Assembly: GCA_023391815.1 (NCBI GenBank)
Contig: JAEWAF010000052.1
Coordinates: forward strand, 1-64,000
DNA: 64,000 nucleotides
Direction: 5' to 3'
Source of the DNA: Pseudomonadota bacterium
Lineage (GTDB): Bacteria > Pseudomonadota > Gammaproteobacteria > Steroidobacterales > Steroidobacteraceae
Part shown: positions 36,309 through 45,292 of the stretch, one piece after another
Numbering within the stretch: the stretch's first letter is position 1
How the letters are laid out: each line of letters begins with the position of its first letter
Notes under the pieces: model-generated
Told to the model about the DNA's origin: nothing
The model's database searches: none
Seen by the model: the letters and a program-made list of their open reading frames with translations, nothing else
Position numbers and translations under genes: made by a program

Positions 36309-37507
36309 AGCTCGGTCTGATCGAGACCTCGGCTGTCGCCAGCGTGCTGTTGCTCGCTGGCTATGCCATCCGTCGCCTCGTTCCGCCGCTCGAGCGGGTC
36401 AACATGCCTGCGCCCGTCATCGGCGGGCTGATCGCGGCGGTGGGCATGTTGATCGCGCGCGTGATGGAGCTGCCGGCGGTTGAATTCGATACGTCGCCCC
36501 AGCAGCCGCTGATGATCGCGTTCTTCACCAGTCTGGGATTCGCGGCGAGCGTTCGTCTGCTACGAGCTGGCGGATTGCAGGTATTGGTGCTCTTGGCGCT
36601 GTGCTCCGTGTTTGCGATCTTGCAGAACCTGCTGGGCATCGCGATCGCCACCGCGTTTGGATTGCATCCGTTGTTCGGTGTGATCACCGGTTCGGTCACT
36701 TTGACCGGTGGTCCGGCGACGGGGCTCGCGTTCGCGCCGTTGTTCGAACAGGCTGGCGTGACTGGCGCGGCCACGGTTGCAATCACCACCGCGATGGCGG
36801 GCATTATCTTGGGAAGCCTGGTCGGAGCGCCGCTCGCGACCGCGCTCATCGAGCGGCGCGGATTGCGACCTAAGACCGTGGCGCATTCGCCATGTCACTC
36901 GATCGACGCTGAGGAACATACGGAGCCGAGAGACGAGGGAACCCGCGTCGTGATGGTTCTCAAGACCATCACGATCTTTCTGCTCGCGATGTGGCTGGGG
37001 TCGTGGATCAGTGCCGCGATTCAACGCAGCGGGCTGACCATGCCTGCGTATATCGGCGCGATGCTGGCTGCATCGGCACTGCGTAATCTCGACGATGTGA
37101 CCGGCTGGCTGAAGTTGCCCCATCGTTATATCGACGTGGCGGGCGCGGTCACGTTGTCGCTGTTTCTGGTGATGGCGATGATGACGCTGGATCTGCTCAA
37201 GTTGTCGAGCCTGGCCGGTCCGCTGCTGATCGTCATCGTCGCGCAACTGTTGCTGGTGATGCTGGCGTTCCTCTGGCCCCTCTATCAATGGATGGGCCGC
37301 GACTACGACGCCGCGGTGATTTCAGGCGGGTTCGCCGGATTCATGCTCGGGACGACCGCCAACGCGATGGCGGTGATGCGTTCGCTGGTGGAGCGCTATG
37401 GCGCGGCTCCGCGCGCCTTTCTGGTTGCGCCGCTGGTGGGCGCCTTTTTCATGGATTTCACCAACGCGCTGATCATCACCGCGTTCTTGAACCTCCTGGG
37501 CGGCTGA
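36305..37507 (+). CDS. gltS: Sodium/glutamate symporter (GltS family)
   Basis: 400 aa, about 10-12 TM helices. The duplicated ESS fold shows the substrate-hairpin motifs G-S-V-T-L-T-G-G-P-A-T-G in the first half and G-F-M-L-G-T-T-A-N-A-M-A in the second. GltS carries L- and D-glutamate with sodium in E. coli. Last gene of dadA-lysR-gltS. It would import glutamate, possibly the D-form, for DadA or transamination. Confidence 0.92.
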   Translation: MKLGLIETSAVASVLLLAGYAIRRLVPPLERVNMPAPVIGGLIAAVGMLIARVMELPAVEFDTSPQQPLMIAFFTSLGFAASVRLLRAGGLQVLVLLALCSVFAILQNLLGIAIATAFGLHPLFGVITGSVTLTGGPATGLAFAPLFEQAGVTGAATVAITTAMAGIILGSLVGAPLATALIERRGLRPKTVAHSPCHSIDAEEHTEPRDEGTRVVMVLKTITIFLLAMWLGSWISAAIQRSGLTMPAYIGAMLAASALRNLDDVTGWLKLPHRYIDVAGAVTLSLFLVMAMMTLDLLKLSSLAGPLLIVIVAQLLLVMLAFLWPLYQWMGRDYDAAVISGGFAGFMLGTTANAMAVMRSLVERYGAAPRAFLVAPLVGAFFMDFTNALIITAFLNLLGG

Positions 37508-37586
37508 AGGGGCTGAGGCCGACGCGGTTCGCATAGTCCGCCAAAAAATTAGCCACCGCGACGGGCGTGTGATTTAATTGCGCCGC

Positions 37587-37735
37587 CTCTCGAGGGGAGT
37601 AGCCGGAGCGTCAGCTCCCGCCGTGTCGTCAGTACGGAGTTTCGCCACCCGGCGCGGGTGATGAGATTTCCCGGCACCGCGGACCACGCATAGCGTGGGT
37701 GGCAAGACCGAAGCGGCCTCGGTCCTCCCCCTATT
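37587..37735 (+). ncRNA. yybP-ykoY-type (Mn2+) riboswitch upstream of terC
   Basis: Conserved blocks of the element appear in order: GGGGAGTAG (37594-37602), GTCGTCAGTACG (37625-37636), CCCGGC (37648-37653) and GCAAGACC (37702-37709), with a GC-rich paired stem between. yybP-ykoY elements bind Mn2+ and often precede TerC/Alx, MntP and P-type ATPase genes. The location in the 5' leader of a TerC gene fits exactly. The exact 3' boundary is uncertain. Confidence 0.85.
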
Positions 37736-37775
37736 CACGCCGGTCCCGCGCCGACCGCCTTCGCGAGAGGCTTTC

Positions 37776-38789
37776 ATGAGCTCTATCGGTACTCCGCTGA
37801 TGTGGTGGCTGTTCGCCGCGTTCGTGGTGCTCGCCCTGGCCGTCGATTTCATCGCGCTCAACAAACAAGGCGCGCACCGGGTCTCGATGCGCGAAGCGTT
37901 CGTGTGGTCGCTGATCTGGGTCGGTGTGAGCGCTGCATTCGCCGGGGGGCTGTGGTGGTACCTGGGGCAGAGTCCGGACGAAGCCACGCGCGCGCTCGCC
38001 AACACCAAGCTGCTGGAATTCACGACGGGTTATCTCGTCGAGAAAGCGCTCGCGGTCGATAACGTCTTCGTGTTCCTGATGGTCTTCACGTATTTCTCGG
38101 TACCGGCGGAGTATCAGAAACGCGTGCTGATGTTCGGCATTCTTGGCGCAATCGTTCTGCGCGCGGCCATGATCCTGGTCGGGGCGTGGCTGATCGCGCG
38201 CTTCCATTGGGTGTTGTATCTATTCGGCGCGTTCCTGGTGTTCACCGGCATCAAGATGTGGTGGGCGGCGGGGCAGGAGCCGGATCTGGAGTCCAATCCC
38301 GCGCTGAAATGGCTGCGTCGGCGCATGCGAGTCGCGCCCGGTTACGATGGCGAGCGCTTGTTCACGAGGATCGATGGCAAACGACTGGCCACTCCGCTGG
38401 CGCTGGTGGTGGTGTTGATCGGTATCGTCGATGTCGTGTTCGCGGTGGATTCGATTCCCGCCATCTTCGCGATCACGACCGATCCGTTCATCGTGCTGAC
38501 CTCGAATGTTTTTGCCATTCTCGGCTTGCGCGCCCTGTATTTCCTGCTCGCCGGCATGCACGAGCGCTTCCATCTGCTCTCTTATGGACTCGCGGTCGTG
38601 TTGTTGTTCATCGGCACGAAGATGCTCTTGATCGACATCTACAAGATTCCGGTCGGAATATCCCTGGGCGTCACCGCCGCCATCCTTGCCGCGTCGATGC
38701 TGCTGTCGCAGTGGATCCCGGCGAGCGGCAAGCCTGGCACTGCGTATCCGTTCACTCGGAAGAAGTCGGAGAATCAGGAGAATCGCTGA
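37776..38789 (+). CDS. alx: TerC/Alx family membrane protein (probable Mn2+ exporter)
   Basis: 337 aa, about nine TM helices. Two family repeats are visible, E-K-A-L-A-V-D-N-V-F-V-F and V-F-A-V-D-S-I-P-A-I-F, whose acidic residues line the ion path. Start ATG 37776 has GAGAGG upstream; the longer frame from 37695 would begin inside the riboswitch. TerC proteins are linked to manganese efflux or to metalation of exported enzymes, and the riboswitch supports a manganese response. It is convergent with hutD. Confidence 0.92.
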   Translation: MSSIGTPLMWWLFAAFVVLALAVDFIALNKQGAHRVSMREAFVWSLIWVGVSAAFAGGLWWYLGQSPDEATRALANTKLLEFTTGYLVEKALAVDNVFVFLMVFTYFSVPAEYQKRVLMFGILGAIVLRAAMILVGAWLIARFHWVLYLFGAFLVFTGIKMWWAAGQEPDLESNPALKWLRRRMRVAPGYDGERLFTRIDGKRLATPLALVVVLIGIVDVVFAVDSIPAIFAITTDPFIVLTSNVFAILGLRALYFLLAGMHERFHLLSYGLAVVLLFIGTKMLLIDIYKIPVGISLGVTAAILAASMLLSQWIPASGKPGTAYPFTRKKSENQENR

Positions 38790-38809
38790 AGCGGCGAGGG
38801 GAACTTAGA

Positions 38810-39397
38810 TCAAGGCGCGTTGCCCCGTCCGGCTGAGGAGTGCAGTTCGATCACGATGATCTCGGATCGATCGGTCGCGCTTAGGTCGATTGATGGAGTG
38901 CCGCTGTCGAAGACGGCGCAATCCTCCGGCTGCAAGCGGGTGGAGCTGAGGCGCACCTCACCGCGCTGGCAGAAGAGGATGGTCGTGCTCGCGCGCATTT
39001 CAATTCGCAGGTGCCCGCTGACCGATAACCGTCTCACCGAGTGGCGGCAGCTGTCGCGTCGAGTCATCACGTTGAGATCGACGATGGTGCCGTCGACGAG
39101 CGTTGCGCTCGTGGTGGACTCGCCCGCGAATGTGAACGGTTCCGAATGGTCGAGCAACAACCGCGGTGGCGCGTCGTCCACCACGATGCGAATGCCCGCG
39201 CCCTGAATCACGGATAGCGTTCTATCGATCCCTTCGAAAATGGAGAACGGACCATCGCTTGCAATGGTCGCGAGGCTGATGCGCCAATCGATCTCGTTCA
39301 ACGGGGCGCCGGCCGGCGAGACCAGGACTTCCCGAGTCTCGCCGCCGCCATTCTTCCAAGGCATGCGCCGATATTCGCTGGCGCGAAGGAGTCGCAT
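38810..39397 (-). CDS. hutD: HutD family protein
   Basis: 195 aa, bicupin-like HutD. The N-terminal P-W-K-N-G-G-G-E-T-R-E motif is diagnostic. HutD is proposed to govern histidine utilisation by binding formylglutamate, though its role is not settled. Start ATG 39397 lies 2 bp after the hutU stop. Last gene of hutI-hutH-hutU-hutD. Confidence 0.93.
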   Translation of the reverse strand: MRLLRASEYRRMPWKNGGGETREVLVSPAGAPLNEIDWRISLATIASDGPFSIFEGIDRTLSVIQGAGIRIVVDDAPPRLLLDHSEPFTFAGESTTSATLVDGTIVDLNVMTRRDSCRHSVRRLSVSGHLRIEMRASTTILFCQRGEVRLSSTRLQPEDCAVFDSGTPSIDLSATDRSEIIVIELHSSAGRGNAP

Positions 39398-39399
39398 GA

Positions 39400-41064
39400 T
39401 CAGCCGAGGCTCGGCAGATCGAGCCCCATCTTGCGAGCATGCTCGATGGCGGACTCGTATCCTGCATCGGCATGTCGCATGACGCCGCTGGCCGGATCGT
39501 TCCACAACACTCGACCGATACGCGCGGCCGCCGCCGGCGTGCCATCGCAAACGATGACCATGCCCGCATGTTGTGAGAAGCCCATGCCGACGCCGCCGCC
39601 ATGATGGAGCGAAACCCACGTCGCGCCGGAAGCCGTGTTGAGCAGCGCATTCAGCAGCGGCCAATCCGATACAGCATCGGAGCCGTCCCGCATGGATTCG
39701 GTCTCGCGGTTCGGTGAAGCGACCGAGCCGGAGTCGAGGTGATCGCGGCCGATCACGACTGGAGCGCTCAATTCGCCCGACGCTACCATTTCGTTGAACG
39801 CGAGGCCGAGGCGATGGCGTTCCCCGAGGCCGACCCAGCAGATACGCGCCGGCAGACCCTGGAATTTGATTCGCTCACGCGCCATGTCGAGCCAGTTATG
39901 CAGATGTTTGTCATCGGGCAGCAGCTCTTTCACCTTGGCGTCCGTCTTATAAATGTCTTCCGGATCGCCGGACAGCGCGGCCCACCGGAACGGACCCACG
40001 CCGCGACAGAACAGCGGCCGAATATAAGCAGGCACGAACCCGGGGAACGCGAATGCGTCCGCCACCCCCTGATCGAGTGCGACCTGGCGGATGTTATTGC
40101 CGTAGTCGAATGTCGGAATGCCGAGTCGATGAAACTCGAGCATGGCCTGCACGTGCACCGCCATCGAGCGCTTCGCGGCCGCCGCAACCTCGTTCGGATT
40201 CGAGACGCGCTCAGCTTCCCAGCGCTCGACGGTCCAGCCGCCCGGCAAGTATCCGTTGACCGGATCGTGCGCCGATGTTTGATCCGTGACGGCATGCGGG
40301 CGCACGCCTCGGCGCACCAGCTCCGGCAGAATCTCACAAGCATTGCCTCGCAGGGCGACCGATCGGGCTTTGCCGGAGCGCGACGCCTCGTCGATCAGGA
40401 CGAGCGCTTCGTCCAGATTCTTCGCACAGACGTCGACATAGCCGGTGCGCAAACGGAAATCGATGCTCGATTGACGACACTCGATGGCGAGACAGCTCGC
40501 CCCGGCCATGGTCGCGGCGAGCGGCTGCGCGCCGCCCATTCCGCCCAGACCCGCCGTGAGAATCCATTTGCCCTTGAGGCTGCCGCCGTAGTGACGGCGG
40601 CCCATCTCGACGAACGTTTCATACGTTCCCTGCACGATGCCTTGCGAGCCGATGTAGATCCAGGAGCCGGCGGTCATTTGCCCGAACATCATCAGGCCGC
40701 GGCGGTCCAGCTCGTTGAAATGTTCCCAAGTGGCCCAGTGCGGCACCAGGTTCGAGTTGGCCAGCAGCACGCGGGGCGCATCGGGGTGCGTGCGAAACAC
40801 GCCTACCGGCTTGCCGGACTGAATCAGCAAGGTTTGATCCGCTTCGAGCCGCTTGAGAGTCGCGACGATGCGATCGAAGCTGTCCCAGTCGCGGGCGGCA
40901 CGGCCGATGCCGCCGTACACGACCAATTCGCTGGGCCGCTCGGCGACGTCCGGGTCGAGGTTGTTCATCAACATCCGCAGCGGCGCTTCGGTCTGCCAGC
41001 TGCGGGCGGAGAGGGTGGTGCCGCGGGGAGCGCGTATCACGCGCGAGGTGTCGACTCGTGACAT
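39400..41064 (-). CDS. hutU: Urocanate hydratase
   Basis: 554 aa, normal length. Second step of histidine breakdown: urocanate to imidazolonepropionate using tightly bound NAD. The NAD-binding G-L-G-G-M-G-G-A-Q motif and the Y-V-D-V segment with the catalytic-region Cys (D-V-C-A-K) are present. Start ATG 41064 gives the canonical N-terminus M-S-R-V-D. It lies 14 bp after hutH. Confidence 0.97.
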   Translation of the reverse strand: MSRVDTSRVIRAPRGTTLSARSWQTEAPLRMLMNNLDPDVAERPSELVVYGGIGRAARDWDSFDRIVATLKRLEADQTLLIQSGKPVGVFRTHPDAPRVLLANSNLVPHWATWEHFNELDRRGLMMFGQMTAGSWIYIGSQGIVQGTYETFVEMGRRHYGGSLKGKWILTAGLGGMGGAQPLAATMAGASCLAIECRQSSIDFRLRTGYVDVCAKNLDEALVLIDEASRSGKARSVALRGNACEILPELVRRGVRPHAVTDQTSAHDPVNGYLPGGWTVERWEAERVSNPNEVAAAAKRSMAVHVQAMLEFHRLGIPTFDYGNNIRQVALDQGVADAFAFPGFVPAYIRPLFCRGVGPFRWAALSGDPEDIYKTDAKVKELLPDDKHLHNWLDMARERIKFQGLPARICWVGLGERHRLGLAFNEMVASGELSAPVVIGRDHLDSGSVASPNRETESMRDGSDAVSDWPLLNALLNTASGATWVSLHHGGGVGMGFSQHAGMVIVCDGTPAAAARIGRVLWNDPASGVMRHADAGYESAIEHARKMGLDLPSLG

Positions 41065-41078
41065 GGCTGTTTCCTGAA

Positions 41079-42617
41079 TCAGTGGTGTTCGCACAGGCTG
41101 GGGAGTTGCAGACCGGCAGCGTTCGCGATGGAGGAGCTGCGCACCAGCGCGATGGCGGCTTCCATATCGGGCTGCATGTAACGATCGTCTTCGAGCTTCG
41201 GCACCCGATCTCGCAAGGTGGCGCGCACGGCTTCGAGAGCCGGGCTCGATGCGAGCGGCGCATGGAAGTCACAAGCCTGTCCGGCCGCGAGCAGTTCGAT
41301 GGCGATCACGGCGGCGACGTTCTCGATCATCGGGAGCAAGCGACGCGCGCCATGCGCCGCCATCGAGACGTGGTCCTCTTGATTGGCCGAGGTGGGAATC
41401 GAGTCGACGCTCGCCGGGAATGCCTTTTGTTTGTTTTCCGACACGAGAGCCGCGGCCGTGACCTGCGGAATCATGAATCCCGAATTCAATCCCGGCTTGG
41501 GCGTGAGGAACGCCGGCAAGCCTGAGAGCGCCGGATCGATCAGCATGGCGATGCGCCGTTCGGCAATCGATCCGATCTCGCACAGTGCGATCGCGATCAT
41601 GTCGGCGGCGAATGCCACTGGCTCCGCATGGAAGTTGCCGCCCGATAGCGCTTCGCCTGTATCGGAGAACACCAGCGGATTGTCGGAAACGCCGTTGGCT
41701 TCGGTGTCGAGGAACGTCGCTGCCTGTCGCAACAGATCCAGGCAGGCGCCCATGACTTGCGGCTGGCAGCGCAGGCAATAAGGATCTTGGACCCGCTCAT
41801 CGTTCACCAGGTGCGAGGCGCGCAAGGCGCTGCCCGCCATCAACTGGCGTAACGCATCGGCAGCTTCGATCTGGCCGCGATGTTTACGCAGTAGATGGAT
41901 GCGGTGGTCGAACGGCGTATCGGAGCCCAGGGCGGCGTCGGTGGTCAGCGCGCCGACGACCAGGGCGGTCTGGAATATGACTTCGGCTTCGAACAAGGCG
42001 GCGAGGGTCACGGCCGTTGAGAATTGAGTGCCGTTGAGCAACGCCAGGCCTTCCTTCGGACCGAGCACGAACGGTGTGAGCCCCGCGAGCGCCAGACCTT
42101 CAACGGCCGGCACTCGTCCCTGTTTCGTAAACACCTCGCCGACGCCGAGCATCGCCGCCGTCATATGTGCAAGAGGCGCAAGATCTCCAGACGCGCCGAC
42201 CGAGCCTTGCGACGGCACGACCGGAATGATGTCGTGCGCGAGCATGGTCTCGAGGAAGTCCACGGTTTCGTGACGAACCCCCGAGGCGCCCTGGCCGAGG
42301 CTGACCAGCTTCAGCGCCATCATCAAGCGCGTGATGTTTGCTGGTAGCGGCTCGCCGACGCCGGCCGAATGCGATAGCACGATGTTCTTTTGCAGTTGAA
42401 CCAGATCCGCGGCATCGATGCGGACGCTGGCGAGCTTGCCGAAGCCCGTGTTGATGCCGTAGACGGGATTGCCGTCCGCGACGATTTTCGCGATGACCTG
42501 AGCGCTGCGCTCCACGGCCGGCCGGCAGGCCTCGTGCAACTTCAGTCCGGCGCCCCGATAGATGGCGCGCCAGTCAGCCAAGGTTACCGAGCCGGGGTTC
42601 AGAACAAGGACGGTCAT
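41079..42617 (-). CDS. hutH: Histidine ammonia-lyase
   Basis: 512 aa. The MIO-forming triad Ala142-Ser143-Gly144 sits in G-S-V-G-A-S-G-D-L-A-P-L. It removes ammonia from L-histidine to give urocanate. Start ATG 42617 overlaps the hutI stop (ATGA) and gives the family N-terminus. The upstream extension to 42875 is out of family and is rejected. Confidence 0.97.
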   Translation of the reverse strand: MTVLVLNPGSVTLADWRAIYRGAGLKLHEACRPAVERSAQVIAKIVADGNPVYGINTGFGKLASVRIDAADLVQLQKNIVLSHSAGVGEPLPANITRLMMALKLVSLGQGASGVRHETVDFLETMLAHDIIPVVPSQGSVGASGDLAPLAHMTAAMLGVGEVFTKQGRVPAVEGLALAGLTPFVLGPKEGLALLNGTQFSTAVTLAALFEAEVIFQTALVVGALTTDAALGSDTPFDHRIHLLRKHRGQIEAADALRQLMAGSALRASHLVNDERVQDPYCLRCQPQVMGACLDLLRQAATFLDTEANGVSDNPLVFSDTGEALSGGNFHAEPVAFAADMIAIALCEIGSIAERRIAMLIDPALSGLPAFLTPKPGLNSGFMIPQVTAAALVSENKQKAFPASVDSIPTSANQEDHVSMAAHGARRLLPMIENVAAVIAIELLAAGQACDFHAPLASSPALEAVRATLRDRVPKLEDDRYMQPDMEAAIALVRSSSIANAAGLQLPSLCEHH

Positions 42618-43840
42618 CGACCTCTCCAGATGCGGGCGAATAGCGGATTGAATCCCATGCGATAAACGAGCTCGGACAGGCTGTCGACATTCCAGAGGGC
42701 CAGGTCCGCGTGCTTGCCGGCCTCCAGCGTGCCTTTCCTCGCTTCCATTCCCAACGCGCGAGCGGCCTCTCGTGTTACGCCGGCGATACATTCCTCGACC
42801 GTCATGCCGAATTGGGTCGCGGCCATATTCATCGCCAGTAACAGCGATGTGAGAGGGGAGGTGCCGGGATTGCAATCCGTAGCCACCGCCATCGCCACGC
42901 CATGTCGTCTCAGCAGCTCGATGGGGGGCCGATGCCGCTCGCGTAGGAAATAAAAGGCGCCGGGTAACATGACCGCGACCGTGCCCGATGCGGCCATCGC
43001 CGCGATGCTGTGCTCGTCGGCATATTCGAGGTGATCGGCGGACATTGCGCGATGCTCGGCGGCCAGTGCCGCTCCTCGAAGATTGGAAAGTTGCTCCGCA
43101 TGCAGCTTCACCGGCAGGCCCAACTCGGCCGCCGCTTTGAATACACGCTGAACTTGTTCGGGAGAAAAGGCGATCGATTCGCAGAACGCGTCGACGGCAT
43201 CGACCAGCCCTTCGTTGGTCAATATCCGCAGCGTGGGCAAGACGGTGTTGTCGATGTAGTCGTCCTTGCCGCGCGTCGACTCGGGGGGTAACGCGTGCGC
43301 GCCCAGGAAAGTGGTCGACACGCTGATCTGGCGTTCCTGCATCAGACGGCGTGCCGTCTGTAACATCTTCCGTTCGTTGTCGAGGTCCAGACCGTAGCCC
43401 GACTTGATCTCGATTGTAGTCACACCTTCCGCGATCATTGCATCCAGACGCGGCAGCGACTGTTGCATCAACTGCTCGTGACTGGCACCGCGAGTGGCGC
43501 GAACACTGGAGAGAATCCCGCCGCCGGCGCGCGCGATCTGTTCGTAACTCACGCCTTGCAGGCGCAGCTCGAAATCCTTGGCGCGATCGCCGGCGTAGAC
43601 CAGATGCGTGTGGCAGTCGATCAAGCCTGGCGTGATCCAGCGACCTTCGCAGTCATGGATGTCGGCGCCGGCTCTCGCGCTGGAGGGAAGATCGGCTTCC
43701 GGGCCTGCGTAGACGATGCGACCGTTGCTCACCGCGACCGCGCCTCGGTCCACGATGCCCAAGCCAGCGGCGTTTCGCGACAGAGTCGCGAGCCGTGCAT
43801 TGAGCCAGACGCGAAGGGTGGGCGATTGATCGAGGCTCAT
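42614..43840 (-). CDS. hutI: Imidazolonepropionase
   Basis: 408 aa amidohydrolase. Metal site D-C-H-T-H-L-V-Y-A-G and the family K-L-H-A-E-Q-L-S motif are present. It hydrolyses imidazolonepropionate to N-formimidoyl-L-glutamate. First gene of the minus-strand hut operon, 99 bp from the divergent hutF start, with the direct-repeat operator between. Confidence 0.96.
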   Translation of the reverse strand: MSLDQSPTLRVWLNARLATLSRNAAGLGIVDRGAVAVSNGRIVYAGPEADLPSSARAGADIHDCEGRWITPGLIDCHTHLVYAGDRAKDFELRLQGVSYEQIARAGGGILSSVRATRGASHEQLMQQSLPRLDAMIAEGVTTIEIKSGYGLDLDNERKMLQTARRLMQERQISVSTTFLGAHALPPESTRGKDDYIDNTVLPTLRILTNEGLVDAVDAFCESIAFSPEQVQRVFKAAAELGLPVKLHAEQLSNLRGAALAAEHRAMSADHLEYADEHSIAAMAASGTVAVMLPGAFYFLRERHRPPIELLRRHGVAMAVATDCNPGTSPLTSLLLAMNMAATQFGMTVEECIAGVTREAARALGMEARKGTLEAGKHADLALWNVDSLSELVYRMGFNPLFARIWRGR

Positions 43841-43869
43841 GGGCGCGCGGTCATGGATCGGGCTCCGGC

Positions 43870-43906
43870 TAATGTATAGCCATAATCGTTAATGTATAGG
43901 CATAAT
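43870..43906. promoter_or_regulatory. Direct-repeat operator between hutI and hutF (probable HutC site)
   Basis: TAATGTATAGCCATAAT (43870-43886) and TAATGTATAGGCATAAT (43890-43906) differ at one base and are spaced exactly 20 bp apart. Each holds TGTATA, the half-site style of known HutC/GntR operators. Placement in the divergent promoter allows joint repression of both hut arms. Confidence 0.75.
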
Positions 43907-43939
43907 GAATTCCGATGCAACTGCTGTTTCGGAGCTCGC

Positions 43940-45292
43940 GTGCCAAACCTGTATGCCGATAGGGTGCTCACCGCCGATGGCTGGCGTCATTCGGTACGGC
44001 TGCAATTGCAGTCGGGGCGCATCGCGGCTTTGCAAACAGACGTTCGTGCCGAGCCGGGGGACGAACATCACGCGGTGATGGTGCCGGCCTTGGGGAATTT
44101 GCATAGTCACGCATTCCAGCGCGGCATGGCCGGCCTCGCGGAGATTGCCGGCGACAGCGCGGATAGTTTCTGGAGCTGGCGCGATGTGATGTATCGCTTC
44201 GCACTGCGCATGAATCCCGATCAACTCGAAGCGATTGCCGCGCAGGCTTATGTGGAAATGCTGGAGGCGGGATTCGGTCGAGTCGGAGAGTTTCACTACC
44301 TGCATCACGACGCGGACGGCACGCCGTACGCGGACATCGGCGAGATGGCCGGCCGGATCGCGGCGGCCGCAGAGTCCACCGGGCTCGGGCTTTGTTTGTT
44401 ACCAGTGTTCTATGCGCATTCATCGTTCGGTGGCGCGGCGCCGGGCCACGCGCAACGACGCTTCATCAACTCGCTCGATTCATATCAGCGATTGTTGGAG
44501 CGCTGCCGTCAGTTGACCGCGAGCCTGCCGGCAGCGGAGGTGGGCGTGGCTCCCCACAGTCTGCGTGCGGTCACCAAGGATGAGCTGCTCGCCGTGGCGG
44601 ACATGGCAGGCTCGGCACCCATCCATATTCATATCGCGGAACAAACGAAGGAAGTCGATGAATGCGTTGCCTGGTCGGGGCGACGCCCGGTCGCCTGGCT
44701 GCTCGAGAACGCGCCGGTGGATGAGCGCTGGTGCCTGGTGCATGCCACTCATGTCGATGCGCGGGAAGTTGCCGGGATGGCGGAGGCGGGGGCCGTCGTG
44801 GGCCTGTGTCCAGTCACGGAAGCGAACCTCGGTGACGGCGTGTTCCCGTTGACCGATCTGCAAGGTCAGAGCGGTCGATTCGGTGTCGGGACCGACTCGA
44901 ATGTCCAGATCGGCGTCGCTTCCGAGCTGTCGCTGCTGGAGTATTCGCAGCGCCTGACCCACCGCGCGCGGAACGTGGTGAAGCGGGGTAGCCAGTCCAC
45001 CGGACGCGCTATCATGGAGTACGCGCTTGCAGGCGGAGCACAAGCGCTGGCTGGCACTGGCCGCATCGAGCAGGGCGGCTCGGCGGATTTTGTGAGTCTC
45101 GACCCACGACATCCGGCGTTGTACTCGCGTGACCACGATGCACTGCTGGATGCCTGGATTTTCGCGAGCGCCGGCAATCCGGTGGATTGCGTCTGGGTCG
45201 CTGGCAAAAAAGTAGTCGAGTCGGGCAGGCATCTCGCCGCGGCGCCGATTCGAGATCGATTCCGAACCGTCATGAAGGATTTGTGTCGTTGA
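43940..45292 (+). CDS. hutF: Formimidoylglutamate deiminase
   Basis: 450 aa amidohydrolase from GTG 43940. Metal motif H-S-H-A-F-Q-R-G-M-A-G is diagnostic of HutF. It converts N-formimidoyl-glutamate to N-formyl-glutamate plus ammonia, defining the five-step pathway. An upstream ATG at 43892 lies inside the operator repeat and is a less likely start. hutG (formylglutamate amidohydrolase) is not in the window. It overlaps hutC. Confidence 0.94.
   Translation: MPNLYADRVLTADGWRHSVRLQLQSGRIAALQTDVRAEPGDEHHAVMVPALGNLHSHAFQRGMAGLAEIAGDSADSFWSWRDVMYRFALRMNPDQLEAIAAQAYVEMLEAGFGRVGEFHYLHHDADGTPYADIGEMAGRIAAAAESTGLGLCLLPVFYAHSSFGGAAPGHAQRRFINSLDSYQRLLERCRQLTASLPAAEVGVAPHSLRAVTKDELLAVADMAGSAPIHIHIAEQTKEVDECVAWSGRRPVAWLLENAPVDERWCLVHATHVDAREVAGMAEAGAVVGLCPVTEANLGDGVFPLTDLQGQSGRFGVGTDSNVQIGVASELSLLEYSQRLTHRARNVVKRGSQSTGRAIMEYALAGGAQALAGTGRIEQGGSADFVSLDPRHPALYSRDHDALLDAWIFASAGNPVDCVWVAGKKVVESGRHLAAAPIRDRFRTVMKDLCR

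Noticed and set aside
37695..37775. Upstream N-terminal extension of the TerC gene
   Set aside because: It would begin inside the riboswitch. The ATG at 37776 has a good RBS and gives the family N-terminus.
39739..41061. A 440-codon plus-strand open frame
   Set aside because: Antisense to hutU, which has complete family motifs and correct length.
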